Of a DNA stretch of 64,000 nt, positions 8,091 through 18,366 are shown piece by piece (the stretch's first letter is position 1; each line of letters begins with the position of its first letter). Both the position numbers and the translations under genes were made by a program. The DNA is from Acidobacteriota bacterium. GTDB lineage: Bacteria > Acidobacteriota > Terriglobia > Terriglobales > Acidobacteriaceae. The DNA lies in NCBI GenBank assembly GCA_013289875.1, contig JABCZC010000014.1, positions 1-64,000 of the forward strand, read 5' to 3'. Under the pieces are notes generated by a model, which worked only from the letters and a program-made list of their open reading frames with translations, did no database searches and had not been told where the DNA came from.

Positions 8091-9102
8091 TAATTACCCA
8101 CGCCTGACAGTCGCACGGTGTGCGCAGGTTGATCCTATCGCGTCAAAATGAATCCTGTTAAACGCGCATGGCGACGCTGATTCCCCCTGGCTGCGCGACA
8201 GTTGATTCCAGTCGCGATGCCGACATATCGTTCCCTATCTGCGGTCGATGAGCGCTTTGGCGATTTACCACTCATTGAGTCAACGGCGATACTGTTCAGG
8301 TCGTCGAGACCGCCGCCTGCATATTCGCTTAGCGGAGGTCTGCGCGGGGCTCTGAGCGGGGGCGGCACCGACAGCGGTTACGCCGAAAAGAAGGGCAGCA
8401 ATCATGGGCGAGGATAAGCGCAACAGTGAGCGATTAAGTTTCATCGGACGTACGGTATCAGTGGAGCGTCGGGATTGACAAAGGAGGCTGTGACATGAGT
8501 TGAGACGCACGGGCTACCTCTTTGTGGTTGTCCGCTGGAGTCCCCTGCTTGATCTGTGCCGAGAGATGAGAGAGACATTGAACAAGGAGAGCGTATGGGA
8601 CGGGTAAGAAGTGCCAGCCTGAGCAGGTCGTGAGTCTCTGCGGCAGATCGAAGTGGCCGTGGCGAACGGCAAGACGCGGCACAAGCGTCGAAGGAAGCCG
8701 AAATCAGTTTTGAGCACCTGCAGGCAATGCATCAGAACGAAAGAATAATTGACCTGAACATCGAGTGGAGCTCCTTTGAAAAAATGGAAAAAAGATCCGA
8801 CTATAGGTCGTAGGGATCGTCCCATTACAGAAGGAGCAGGCGGCCTTGGGCGCTTGATTGAAATGGGCGAAATGGACCGAAGTTATCCCATTGACGTGAT
8901 ACGCCAGAAATTACAGATTTGGGCTCGCTGAGTGACTCGGAGATTATGCACTAACTGAAGACTAGCTGCGGCGAATGAGCGTCTAAGCCACAAACTCAAT
9001 GAAGGCTCCATAGCGTCAGACCAGTAAAGGTCGATGTATTCACAGATTAGCTGGCGAATCGATCCCAGTATCCCACCGGCTTCTTCAGGTGGAGATAAGC
9101 TC
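8091..9102. other. Decayed region with gene fragments
   Basis: About 1 kb without an intact gene. On the minus strand, codons from 8444 read MKLNRSLLRLSSPMIAALLF then GVTAVGAAPAQSPAQ, a convincing signal peptide, but the frame ends at 8280. The continuation lies in another frame (to 8135), suggesting a frameshifted remnant of a small secreted protein; support is weak. An IS3-like fragment is at 8595-8712. Nothing else was recognised. Confidence 0.4.
8595..8712 (+). mobile_element. IS3-family OrfA remnant
   Basis: Pieces in shifting frames read KKCQPEQVVSL, LRQIEVAVANGKT and AQASKEAEIS. These match the N-terminal helix-turn-helix of IS3-type OrfA transposases (KxxxPEQIVxLLRQIEVxxxxGK, then QAxKEAEI). 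At least two small indels are needed to join them. No inverted ends or orfB were found, so it is a dead fragment. Confidence 0.5.
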
Positions 9103-12100
9103 TCACGAATCGGTCATCAGGGCGTCTTTTTCGAGCGACATCATCATCTCCTGGAGCTCAGGTGTGCGCTTCCGTTGGAAGGGATGGAGATAGAGGTAAA
9201 TCACAGGTGTGACGTAAAGGGTCAGGGATTGAGAGAGAAGCAGGCCTCCAACGACTGCGATTCCCAGCGGACGGCGAGCTTCACCACCTACACCTCCGCC
9301 GAATGCGATCGGAAGGGCTCCCAGGAGTGCGGCCATAGTGGTCATCATGATCGGGCGAAAGCGCTGGAGACAGCCCCGGTAGATCGCATCTTCCGGGCTT
9401 AGATTTGTCCTGCGCTCGGCTTCGAGGGCGAGGTCAACAATCATGATGGCGTTTTTCTTCACAATGCCGATCAGCAGGATCACGCCAAGGAAGGAATAGA
9501 GGTTGAGATCTTCACCGAAGAGCAGCAAAGTCAGGAGCGCTCCTACTGCGGCTGGTGGCAGGCCGGAGAGGATGGTGATGGGATGAATGAAGCTCTCGTA
9601 GAGAACTCCCAGAACGAGATAGATCACCATGACGGCAATGACGAGCAGAAGTCCCAGGCCTTTGAGCGAGCTCTGAAACTGAGCGGCCGTTCCCTGGAGG
9701 GCGAAAGTCAACGTTGCCGGCATCCCGATCTCTTCCGCTGCCTGGCGGACAATTCTTGTCGCCGCGTCAAGTGAGATTCCGGGCTTGAGGTCGAACTCAA
9801 ATGTCACAGCAGGAAATTGACCTACGTGGTTAGCGGTCAGCGGAGCTACGGTCTGGGTGAGCGTGGTGACCGCGGAGAGCGGAACGAGCCGCCCTGTGTT
9901 CGACCTTATATATAGGTCTCCCAGGGTAGCCGGATCATGCTGGTACTGTGGCGAGACCTCAAGGACAACGTCATATCGCTGGGACGCCACCATGATCGTG
10001 TTGGCTCGGCGGTTTCCGTACGCGTCATAAAGAGTGTTGGCGATCATCTCGGGACCGACATTCAGTGACATGGCCAAGTCCCGCCGTATATCGACGTTGA
10101 CTCTCGGAGCACTCATCTGCAGGTCTGAAGAGACATTGGCCAATTCAGGCAGCGATTGCAGCTTTTCTTTCAGCTTGGGCGCCCATCGATACAACTCCTC
10201 CGCATCTGGGCCTTCGAGCGACGCAGAGTACTGCGAACGGCCTTCGTTCTGACCCAGGCTCACGAAGTCTCCCTGACGCAGATAGACATTCAGGCCCGGA
10301 ATGCGATTCAGCTTCTTCTGCAAATCGGCGATGATGATTTTTACATTCGGGCGCCGTCTATCCTGGACTAGATTGACCCAGAACCAACCTGAATTCTGAG
10401 ACTCGACGCCGGACAGATTGCTCTCCATCCATGGCGTGGTCGCAAGGACCTTATTCACCTGCTCGCCGTAGCTAACCATGCGATCGAAGGAGTTGTCCTG
10501 CGAGGCTTCCAGATGGCCGGAAAAATAGGGAACGTCCACAGCAGGCATGAAGCTTTTCGGCATGACGACAAAGAGGTAAACGGTCAGCACGGTCATAGCG
10601 ATGCTGACAGCGATAGTGGCCCTCCTGTGCCGCAATACCGCATCCAGTGAGCGCCTGTAGCCATTCTCCATCGCGGCATAGAGTTTTTCCGTACGCCTGT
10701 GGAACCAGTTATCGGCCTGTTCTCGCGAGGTTAGAAAGCGACTGCAAAGCATTGGGGTGAGCGTCAAGGCGGTCAGGCCGAGAGCAGTATCGATACCGAT
10801 ATGGTGATTGCGAATTCGCGAAGCAGGCGTCCGAGTATTCCGTTGAGAAAAACGATCGGGACAAAGACGGCCACCAGCGAAATAGTCATCGAGATGATTG
10901 TGAAGCCCACCTCGCGGGCGCCGTAGATCGCGGCCTGCAGCCGCGTCTTGCCCATCTCGCGGTGGCGCACAATGTTTTCGATCATCACGATAGCGTCGTC
11001 GACGATAAAACCGACCGAGAGCGTTATAGCCATCATCGAGAACATGTCCACCGAATAGTTGAGCAGTCGCATTACGATGAACAATCCGAGGATGGAGACA
11101 GGAATTGTGGCGCTTGCGACGATGGTCGAAGATGCCGTGCCAAGAAAGATGAAGATAACCATCACCACCAGGCCGATGGTCAGAATAAGAGTTCGATTGA
11201 CTTCGGCGATGGAATCACGGACCGTGTCGGCGTTATCGGCTAATTTGCCGAATGAAACGCCAGGGGGCATCGTTTCGCGCAGGGATTGGACGACTGCCTT
11301 GACCTGATCGGCAACCTCCACCGTATTCGCGCCGGGCTGTTTCCTGACGGCAAGAATAATGCTGCGGCGACCGTTGATCCAGAAGGTGCGCTTGTTATTG
11401 GTTGAGCTGTTGAAGACGGCCGCAACCTGATTCAGGCGCAGCGGCACGCCATCTCGATACGCAACGACCAGCTGCGAAAACTGGTCGGCAGACATGAGTT
11501 GGCTATTGGCCTGAAGCGAATAATCCCGTGCGTCGCCATACATTGTTCCCGTGGGGAGGTTGGCGCTGTTGCTGCTAAGCGCCGTGCGTATCTGCTCGAG
11601 ATCGAGGCCGTATGCAGCCAGCCTCGCTGGATCGGCCTGAACGCGGATGGCGGGATCTTCCGGGCCGTAGACCTGTACCTGCGAGACACCGTTCACCATG
11701 GAGATGAGCTTCGCGAAGACCTGATTGGCGTATTTCGCGAAGTCCTCATACGCGATCGTCGTTGAGGACATTTCGATCCAGATAATCGGTTCTTGTGCAG
11801 GATTCACCTTAGAGTAGGAGGGCGGCGATGGCATGTCGCGGGCAAGGCGCCGGCGGCGTGCGAGATCGCGGCCTGAACATCCTGTGCAGCTGCGTCCACG
11901 CTGCGGCTCAGGTTGAACTGGAGCGTGATGTTCGTCTCTCCAACGGAGCTGGAAGACGTCATGTGTTCGATGCCGGGAATTGTCGAGAACTCGCTCTCAA
12001 GTGGTGTGGCGACCGTCGATGCCATAGCGTCGGGGTTTGCTCCGGGCAGCGCTGCGCGCACCTGAATGGTTGGATACTCGACCTCCGGGAGATTGCTGAC

Positions 12101-12199
12101 GGGCAGAGAGAAGTAGCTCAGAACACCAAAACCTGCGATCGCCGAGATAAGCAGCGTGGTCGTGGTGGCGCGGCGAATGAAGAAGTCAGTCAATTGCAT
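9103..12199 (-). pseudogene. RND (HAE1/AcrB-type) efflux pump gene with two -1 frameshifts
   Basis: Three consecutive minus-strand reading frames join into one ~1030-residue inner-membrane drug/proton antiporter. The start is ATG 12199 (MQLTDFFIRRATTTTLLISA) behind AAGG. Frame 1 breaks at ALPATCHRR; adding one C to the CCC run (GGG at 11840-11842 on plus) restores LPRDMPSPPSYSKVNP. Frame 2 ends ISVSILLSA then TGA; adding one C at 10776-10777 restores LSALTALTLTPMLCSRF. Key residues survive: the TM4 pair in FIVDDAIVMIEN and the TM10 lysines in IVKKNAIMIVD. The last residues are EKDALMTDS. Either decay is very recent or the frameshifts are base-calling errors. No outer-membrane TolC-type gene is in the window. 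It follows the fusion protein gene in one transcript. Confidence 0.88.
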
Positions 12200-12229
12200 G
12201 GTCAACCTTATGCGGCCGGAGCGAGCGCG

Positions 12230-13438
12230 TCATTGAGTAGAGCGTGGCGTATCGAGCAGGGAAATGCGCGCGCCAGGTGTGAGCCGGAGCTGTCCTTTGG
12301 TGACGACGGTGTCTCCCGGACTGATGCCGCTGCCGATGACTGCCTGTGCGGGGCCGCTGGGTGCCTGATACGATCGCTGCACCGTCACCGGGGCAACGCT
12401 TACGATGCCTGACCTGACGAGCCACACATATTTTCCATTGAGACCATTCTGAATCGCCGATTCCGGAACCAGCGTTCTTGCCTTCTCCACCTGCAGGCGC
12501 AGGCGGATGTTGAGGAATTCGCCCGGCCAGAGGGCGCTGTCGGTATTTGGGAAGACTGCTTTGAGGCGGATCGTGCCAGTCGTGGCGTCGACGGTGTTGT
12601 CGATGAAGACGAGCTGGCCCGGAAATGTTGGCCCGTTGCCGTTGCTGACTTCAACGATGAGGTTTCCGCCGGTATTGAGCCGCCGCACTTCGGGTAGACT
12701 CTGCTCGGGAATTCCGAAGGTGACCTGGATGGGAGCCAGTTGCAGCAGTGTGACGAGCGTCGTGTCGTTATCCCTTACCATGTTGCCGGCGTTTACCATC
12801 ACTGCTCCGGCGCGCCCGGGGATGGGAGCAACGATATTCGTGAAGCTGAGCTGCAACTGCGTCTGGGCGATACGGGCGCGGTCTGCCTTGGTGGCGCCTA
12901 CAGCAGCTTCGACCGCAGCCTGATCGGAATGAAGAGAGGCGCTGGCCGTGTCACTGGTGGTGACAAGCTGATTCATGCGTTGCCCGGAAATGACACCAAG
13001 CGCGCCGAGTTTCCGCGCGATCTCTGCCTCTGACTCGCTCTGCTTTTGCGACGCAGCGTCTCGGGCCACAACCGCGCGCGCCTGTTGCTCGATGGCCATG
13101 TCGCGCTCCAGTTCAGCCTGCTGCTCCACTTCTTGACGTTCGAGAAGCTGCCGGTCAATGGTGAAGAGCAACTGGCCTTTAGCTACGCTCTGCCCCTCGG
13201 TGAAGTTGACGCGCTCGATCTGCCCGGCAATGCGCGATTTCACCTCGACGCTGTTGATCGCCTGGACGTTTCCAACGGCTGAAATCTCCAGGGGCACGTC
13301 CTGGGAGACCGCGCGGTCGACCCGGACCGGGATGAGGTCTGCCGCTGCGGGGTCCCCTTTGGCAGAGACGCGAGTGCAAGACATCAGCGGCAGGCAGGTC
13401 AGGGTTCCAAGCAAGGCCAGTTTGTAATCCCACTTCAA
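12230..13438 (-). CDS. RND efflux periplasmic adaptor (membrane fusion lipoprotein)
   Basis: About 402 residues from a TTG at 13438 (LKWDYKLALLGTLTCLPLMS then C), preceded by GAGG. The open frame extends upstream to 13576 but without lipoprotein sense. The lipobox LPLMSC marks an inner-membrane-anchored lipoprotein. Then come the barrel-sandwich half VGNVQAINSVEVKSRIAGQI, an alpha-helical hairpin with many Gln, Glu and Ala, the second half IVAPIPGRAGAVMVNAGNMV, and a beta-barrel. It links an RND pump to an outer-membrane channel. The pump gene starts 30 bases downstream in the same orientation. Unlike the pump gene this frame is intact. Confidence 0.9.
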   Translation of the reverse strand: MKWDYKLALLGTLTCLPLMSCTRVSAKGDPAAADLIPVRVDRAVSQDVPLEISAVGNVQAINSVEVKSRIAGQIERVNFTEGQSVAKGQLLFTIDRQLLERQEVEQQAELERDMAIEQQARAVVARDAASQKQSESEAEIARKLGALGVISGQRMNQLVTTSDTASASLHSDQAAVEAAVGATKADRARIAQTQLQLSFTNIVAPIPGRAGAVMVNAGNMVRDNDTTLVTLLQLAPIQVTFGIPEQSLPEVRRLNTGGNLIVEVSNGNGPTFPGQLVFIDNTVDATTGTIRLKAVFPNTDSALWPGEFLNIRLRLQVEKARTLVPESAIQNGLNGKYVWLVRSGIVSVAPVTVQRSYQAPSGPAQAVIGSGISPGDTVVTKGQLRLTPGARISLLDTPRSTQ

Positions 13439-13826
13439 GGTCGCAATACCTCGTCTCCAGCATATGGGGCTGAATAATAGAGAGCTATCGCTATGCAGTC
13501 GGAGATATGGGAATTGCAGGGAACAATTGGATTTTCGCGGGGAGTAATGTGGGCGATTTTGCTGGAGGCGCCCCACCCGCCAGCCTGAAGGCAGGATAGG
13601 TTGAGGTGAACGTCATTCCCTGCATAAATAGAGGCGTTCGCTGCAAAGAGGTAGAAAAGCGTGTCGAACTGTCCGGATTCTGAGAGGAATGGACTTTCGT
13701 GCCGATCCGGCGCGGTGATTTATCGTAAATGTTATAGGGCTTAAGTGAAAAGTACTTCGTCAAGACCGTTGGGATTGAATCTCATGCGACAAGGGCGAGT
13801 ATGAATGGCAATAAGAGAGGACGCGT
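13439..13826. other. Divergent intergenic region
   Basis: 388 bases between the efflux operon (leftward) and the sensor kinase (rightward), expected to hold both promoters. I found no clear box pairs or operator palindromes. GAGAGG at about 13815 is the ribosome site of the kinase. Confidence 0.4.
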
Positions 13827-14966
13827 ATGAATGCGTTTGTGACCGCTCCTGAATATCCGCCGGGAGTGCCCGCAACGGCACAAGAAACCGCGCCTGCAGC
13901 TAAGGGTCCGGGCCTTCGCGTCAATGGCTATGCCGCGATCTTCACCGTTGCCATAGTTCTGGCTCTGGCCACGGCGAGCGAATGCCATTCGATCACCTAT
14001 CCTCCGTCCTTGATATATGGTGCGGCGTTCTGGCTATGGTGGGCCTGCGTAGCCAGCGCCATGTGGATGATCGGACGCAGGTTGCCGTTTGTATCGAGCT
14101 TTTCGCTCATGGGAGTTCTCGTTCACCTATCGATCGGATCCGCTCTTGGCATAGTTCATCTTCTGTTGCTGGGAAGCCTTGGTTTCACCGATGCGGCATG
14201 GCGGCTTCACGCAACGGCTTTCGAGGTTTGGACGGGCGGGCTCAGTATCAATCGGCTGGGCATCGAGATTCTTCTTTACGGCTTCGTGTTTGGGATCACG
14301 GGTGTCATTCAGTTTCGGATTCGGGTGCAGCGTGACGCATTGAAGTCTCTTGAACTGCAAAAGGAGTTATCTACTGCGCATCTCCGGGCGCTGCAGATGC
14401 AGATGGAGCCGCATTTTCTCTTCAATACTCTGAATGCGATCACGACGCTGGTTGAACTTGAGAGGACCAAAGAGGCTGCGGAAATGCTTTTTCATCTCAA
14501 CGCCATTCTGAGGAGCACGCTGTCGAGAACAACGCCGGAGAAGGTCCCTCTGTCTCAGGAACTGGAGATCATTGAGAACTATCTCGCGATTGAACAAGTC
14601 CGATTTGCCGACCGGCTGCGTGTTGAGATCAAGGTGGATCCGGGTGCTCTTGACGGACTCGTCCCATGCTTTCTGCTGCAGCCGATTGTGGAGAATGCGA
14701 TTCGGCACGGCATCGCAAATTGCGAAAACGAGGGATCGGTAGAGACATCTGTGAGGCGCGAAGGAACGACTTTGCACCTGCGTGTGCGCGACTCGGGGCC
14801 CGGCCTCAGCGGGAATTCGCAGAATGGACACGGCATAGGACTAAGAAATATTCGAGAGCGGCTCGCCCACTTCTATGAGGACAAGTACGTGATGAACGCA
14901 CAGCCCCTCAAAGCCGGCGGATTTGAAGTCCAGATCGCCATCCCCTATGAGCATGGCTTCCGGTGA
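13827..14966 (+). CDS. LytS/YpdA-type sensor histidine kinase
   Basis: 379 residues with four hydrophobic segments (about 35-52, 62-82, 92-118, 145-163). A short coiled linker leads to the His_kinase domain with MQMEPHFLFNTLNAITTLVE; the phosphorylated His is residue 196. The ATPase part has the N-box PIVENAIRHGI and the G-box GHGIGLRNIRERL. There is no extracellular sensor domain, so the membrane helices themselves probably sense. ATG 13827 follows GAGAGG. The stop overlaps the next gene's GTG by four bases (GTGA), so kinase and regulator are co-translated. It may control the adjacent efflux operon, but no binding sites were identified. Confidence 0.92.
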   Translation: MNAFVTAPEYPPGVPATAQETAPAAKGPGLRVNGYAAIFTVAIVLALATASECHSITYPPSLIYGAAFWLWWACVASAMWMIGRRLPFVSSFSLMGVLVHLSIGSALGIVHLLLLGSLGFTDAAWRLHATAFEVWTGGLSINRLGIEILLYGFVFGITGVIQFRIRVQRDALKSLELQKELSTAHLRALQMQMEPHFLFNTLNAITTLVELERTKEAAEMLFHLNAILRSTLSRTTPEKVPLSQELEIIENYLAIEQVRFADRLRVEIKVDPGALDGLVPCFLLQPIVENAIRHGIANCENEGSVETSVRREGTTLHLRVRDSGPGLSGNSQNGHGIGLRNIRERLAHFYEDKYVMNAQPLKAGGFEVQIAIPYEHGFR

Positions 14967-15736
14967 GGTTGAAGACGCTCATTGCCGATGATGAGCCGCT
15001 CGCACGTGAGCGGCTTAGATTTCTTTTGTCGACCGACGATGAAATTGAAATTGCCGGAGAATGCCGCAACGGGCGTGAAGTTATTGCCGCGCTCAGAGAA
15101 AAGCGAATCGACGTGCTCTTTCTAGACATTCAAATGCCTGCGGGAGGAGGTTTCGAGGTAATCGAACAATTAGGTCCGGTACGCATGCCGGTTACCGTGT
15201 TCGTGACGGCGCACAATCAATATGCGGTGCAGGCATTCGAGGTTAAGGCGCTCGACTATCTCACCAAACCGGTTGAGCCCGAGCGGCTGCGCGCGACACT
15301 CGCCCATGTCAAAGAACGGATCGCTTCACAAGCAGCCCTCCTCACACAGGAGCAACTGAAATCTCTGCTGGCCAGCTTGGAGAATGGCGGCGGCCTTACG
15401 AAGGAGCACCCGAGGCGGTTTCTCGTCCACAACGGCACAAAAGATATCTTCGTCAATGTGGACGACGTCGAATGGATCGAGGCGGCGGATTACTACTCCT
15501 GCTTGCACGTTGGCACAAAGAATCTCATGCTGCGAGAGACGATCAAGCAGTTGGCGAGCGTTCTAAATCCGCAGCAATTCGTACGCATCCATCGCTCCGT
15601 CATCGTCAACGTGGAACATATCCAGGAGATTATTCGCGAAGGGCAAAGCGAGGGATCTGTAGTTTTGACGAACGGCCAGCGGCTAAAGATGAGCAAAGCC
15701 GGATGGCAGAAACTGCTGGCAGTAAGCCGCACTTGA
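14963..15736 (+). CDS. LytTR-family response regulator
   Basis: 257 residues. The receiver domain has the acidic pair in IADDEP (residues 9-10), phospho-acceptor Asp55 in LFLDIQMP, and the lysine in DYLTKPV. The C-terminal ~100 residues are a LytTR DNA-binding domain (FVNVDDVEWIEAADYYSCLH, then FVRIHRSVIVNVEHI). It starts with GTG at 14963 inside the end of the kinase gene and is its cognate partner. Such regulators bind paired direct repeats; none were recognised nearby. Confidence 0.92.
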   Translation: MRLKTLIADDEPLARERLRFLLSTDDEIEIAGECRNGREVIAALREKRIDVLFLDIQMPAGGGFEVIEQLGPVRMPVTVFVTAHNQYAVQAFEVKALDYLTKPVEPERLRATLAHVKERIASQAALLTQEQLKSLLASLENGGGLTKEHPRRFLVHNGTKDIFVNVDDVEWIEAADYYSCLHVGTKNLMLRETIKQLASVLNPQQFVRIHRSVIVNVEHIQEIIREGQSEGSVVLTNGQRLKMSKAGWQKLLAVSRT

Positions 15737-16254
15737 ATTCGCCTCTCTTCGGGGCATCCGTCGGCTCGATTTAACATCCAACGCCCATGTTGCCCGCGTT
15801 GGTGCGCAAAGTTGGGGCGACCCAGTAGTGAGACTCGAATCGCCAAATCGAGTTCTTTCGACTTGGTTATGGTCGAGACAGGGTAACTCACTCGTTGAGA
15901 ACCCGTTGCGCGGCTTTGACACGCGCACTGGCTGCAAACGGTGAAGTTGGCGCGTTCGTCGGCGAGATTGCGAGCGATGCATGATAGTCATCATGGAATG
16001 ACCGGCCCGATGCCCACCTTGACCTTAGCGACAGTATGGCTTACAGCCCGAATCTTCTACTAGGTGCGATCACGGGCTAAGCCAGCCAAAAGGCAATTTT
16101 CTCGACAGTCGATGATGCGCGCTGGAGTAACCTGCCAACTTCATGATTGCAAATGCGTCGACTACCAGCTTCGCCGAGGCGGGCGAGGCAGGTATGGGCC
16201 GCCGGCAGTCTTAGCGCCCTCCACATTGCCTACGTTGTGTGGCAGCGATCACCC
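15737..16254. other. Intergenic, no gene supported
   Basis: 518 bases between convergent genes. Short open frames on both strands lack protein-like composition. I see no terminator hairpin with a T-run, and no repeat. Confidence 0.4.
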
Positions 16255-18360
16255 TCAGTGCAGCAGCACGGCGTCGATGTTGGCGATATACTTCCGCGAA
16301 CGCTGAGCTTCGTCGGTATCGGGGATGAGAGCAACTACGGTGCTGAAGTGTAGGCGGGCTTCTTTGAGCAGCTCGGTGTTGCCGTTGCCGTTGTACTCTT
16401 CGGCGTAGACGATGCCAAGGCGGTAGTTGGCATAGGGCTCGTCACGGACATACGTAAGGGCCTTCTGGCAGGATTCCGCGGCAGCCTGGAATTGCTTTTG
16501 AACCCACTGGCAATCGCAAATGCCTACATTGGCCTGAGCCCGCAGATCGCGCCAGATATCCTGCTGTGCGGCGCGCTTCTTAACGCCGAACCCAAAAAGG
16601 CTGCCAAGCAGATAATAGTTAAGCTGGCCACCTGCTCCGCTGTTGAAGTTGCTCAGTGATAGATATTGGTTATATTCCGGAAGCGCAGCCGGGCATTGCT
16701 TGGCCATCCGCTGCGCCTCGCCAAGCCACAGATGGGCTTCGGCATTGGCGGGCGTAAACTTCACGGCACGCTGGCCGGCGTCAATTGCCTGGTCGTAGCT
16801 GCCCTTGCGGACAAAGGCCTGAGATTCGAGGTACCAGGCCATGCCGTTGTTGGGATCACGCTGAATAACGGCATTAGTCTGGCGGATGGCTTCATCGTAT
16901 CCACCAGTGTCGAGGAGTGCGGCAGCGTAGCTGAGGCGAGCCTCGGAGTAATCATTATCGATGTCGATGGCGTTTTTAAGGTATGTCTCCGCCTGTTCAG
17001 GATCGTAGAGCGCTTGATAGGTACGGCCCAGATAGAGGGCCGCTTTGCTGTACTTAGAATCGATCTGCAGCGCCTTCTGGAATTCGACGGCGGCCTTCTT
17101 GTAGTTGTCGGCACCGCCGCGCGTGTAGAACTCCAGTCCTTTGTCGAATGGCTCTTCAGCGGCGTGGTTCCTCTGCCTGGCAATTATAATGCGAACGTTG
17201 ACGGTCGTTTCTTGCCCCGGATAAACCTGCTCTTCGCGCGGGCCATCAGGCTCATATCCAAGATGGACGCCCTTAATGGTGTGCGGTCCTGGCGCGATGC
17301 CAGGAAAGCGCTGTGGCTTCGTCTTGTCGATGACTCCCAGGCTCTTGCCGTCAAGCCAGACCTCGACTCCGTCCATGTTCGTCTGAAAGATGAGCGTGCC
17401 ATCGCGCGGTGCGCCGGGGCAATTCGGTCCGGCGCACTTTGCCGATCGAGGAGGGTTGTAGGCCAGAACCATGTTAGGGTCGAAGCTGCCACGATCTGAG
17501 GTCGGGTTCTGGAGCGTTTTGGTGGCCAGGCGAACGTTTGTGCGGACATAGTCGGCTAGTTCATCAGCAGTAACGATCCCATCTCCAGAGGAGTCAGCTT
17601 CGCCCTGCAATCCATGGATGACATAGTAGGTGAAGATGCCGTGGCCACCGCCCCACTGCGGACTCTCGAAGCTCTGCTCGCGGTCGCGACTGGCAGTGAG
17701 TGAAAAGGTTGAAGTGTTTAAGTCAAGAAGGCTGTGGTTCACCTGAGCGGTGTCGTCTTCGGGGGTAATCGCGCCACTGTGACAGGCGTCAGTGATGAGG
17801 ACCTTCCATTTCCCGTGAATCTGCGTGCCAATGGCTTTGCCTAAGTCCTCCATTGGGTATGCGGTGCCGGAGAGGTGCGAAACATCAACGTCGTTGGGCG
17901 CCAGATAGGCTTTGCCGCCAGCGATGAAGCCGTGACCTGCAAAGTAAACGAGCACTCGGTCCTCTGGAGTGGTAACGGAAGGCAGCCATTGCTCCAGTTC
18001 GTGCCGTAGATTGGCGAGAGAGGCTTCTTCGTTGATGAGCTTGTGGACATTCTCAGCAGGAAAATTTCCGCCTTGGGCACTGATAAGCGTGGTGTAGATG
18101 TCCTCGGCGTCACGGTCGGCGAACTGGAGTTGGGCCTTCGCGGGAAGGTGCGCATAGCGAGCGATTCCAACCACCAGCGCGTAGCTATGCGGAATGACGG
18201 GTGGCGCACCCGTCCTGGTCGGTGCGGGATTGGTCGCAGCTGGGCTTTCTTTGACGGTGGTCAGATCGCGCTGTTGCTCAGTTTGAGGCTGCGGAGGGTT
18301 CTGCGCGCAGAGGGTTGAGACAAATCCAAAGCCGATGGCAAGAAGAGAGATCCCGCGCAT
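16255..18360 (-). CDS. Exported caspase-like (C14) peptidase with EF-hand-like loop, PEGA and TPR domains
   Basis: 701 residues. A signal peptide (MRGISLLAIGFGFVSTLCAQ) sends it out of the cytoplasm. A caspase domain spans about 58-310: His143 in VYFAGHG and Cys193 in ITDACHSG form the catalytic dyad. An EF-hand-like calcium loop (SSGDGIVTADEL) lies near its end. A PEGA-like domain follows (about 318-395, DGVEVWLDGKSLG), then TPR repeats to the C-terminus (about 405-690). It is the last gene of a four-gene operon, six bases after the DUF4384 gene. The combination suggests a calcium-responsive protease presented on a protein-binding scaffold in the periplasm. Its substrate is unknown. A TPR fragment with similar sequence lies at 22.1 kb. 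Confidence 0.9.
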   Translation of the reverse strand: MRGISLLAIGFGFVSTLCAQNPPQPQTEQQRDLTTVKESPAATNPAPTRTGAPPVIPHSYALVVGIARYAHLPAKAQLQFADRDAEDIYTTLISAQGGNFPAENVHKLINEEASLANLRHELEQWLPSVTTPEDRVLVYFAGHGFIAGGKAYLAPNDVDVSHLSGTAYPMEDLGKAIGTQIHGKWKVLITDACHSGAITPEDDTAQVNHSLLDLNTSTFSLTASRDREQSFESPQWGGGHGIFTYYVIHGLQGEADSSGDGIVTADELADYVRTNVRLATKTLQNPTSDRGSFDPNMVLAYNPPRSAKCAGPNCPGAPRDGTLIFQTNMDGVEVWLDGKSLGVIDKTKPQRFPGIAPGPHTIKGVHLGYEPDGPREEQVYPGQETTVNVRIIIARQRNHAAEEPFDKGLEFYTRGGADNYKKAAVEFQKALQIDSKYSKAALYLGRTYQALYDPEQAETYLKNAIDIDNDYSEARLSYAAALLDTGGYDEAIRQTNAVIQRDPNNGMAWYLESQAFVRKGSYDQAIDAGQRAVKFTPANAEAHLWLGEAQRMAKQCPAALPEYNQYLSLSNFNSGAGGQLNYYLLGSLFGFGVKKRAAQQDIWRDLRAQANVGICDCQWVQKQFQAAAESCQKALTYVRDEPYANYRLGIVYAEEYNGNGNTELLKEARLHFSTVVALIPDTDEAQRSRKYIANIDAVLLH

Positions 18361-18366
18361 ATGAGC

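Noticed and set aside
8135-8510. Two minus-strand frames as an intact secreted-protein gene
   Set aside because: Only the signal peptide looks real; the frames are out of register and the mature part is unrecognisable, so it is kept only as a possible remnant.
16666-17499. 277-codon plus-strand frame opposite the caspase gene
   Set aside because: Shadow of the TPR-coding strand; no ribosome site or recognisable family.
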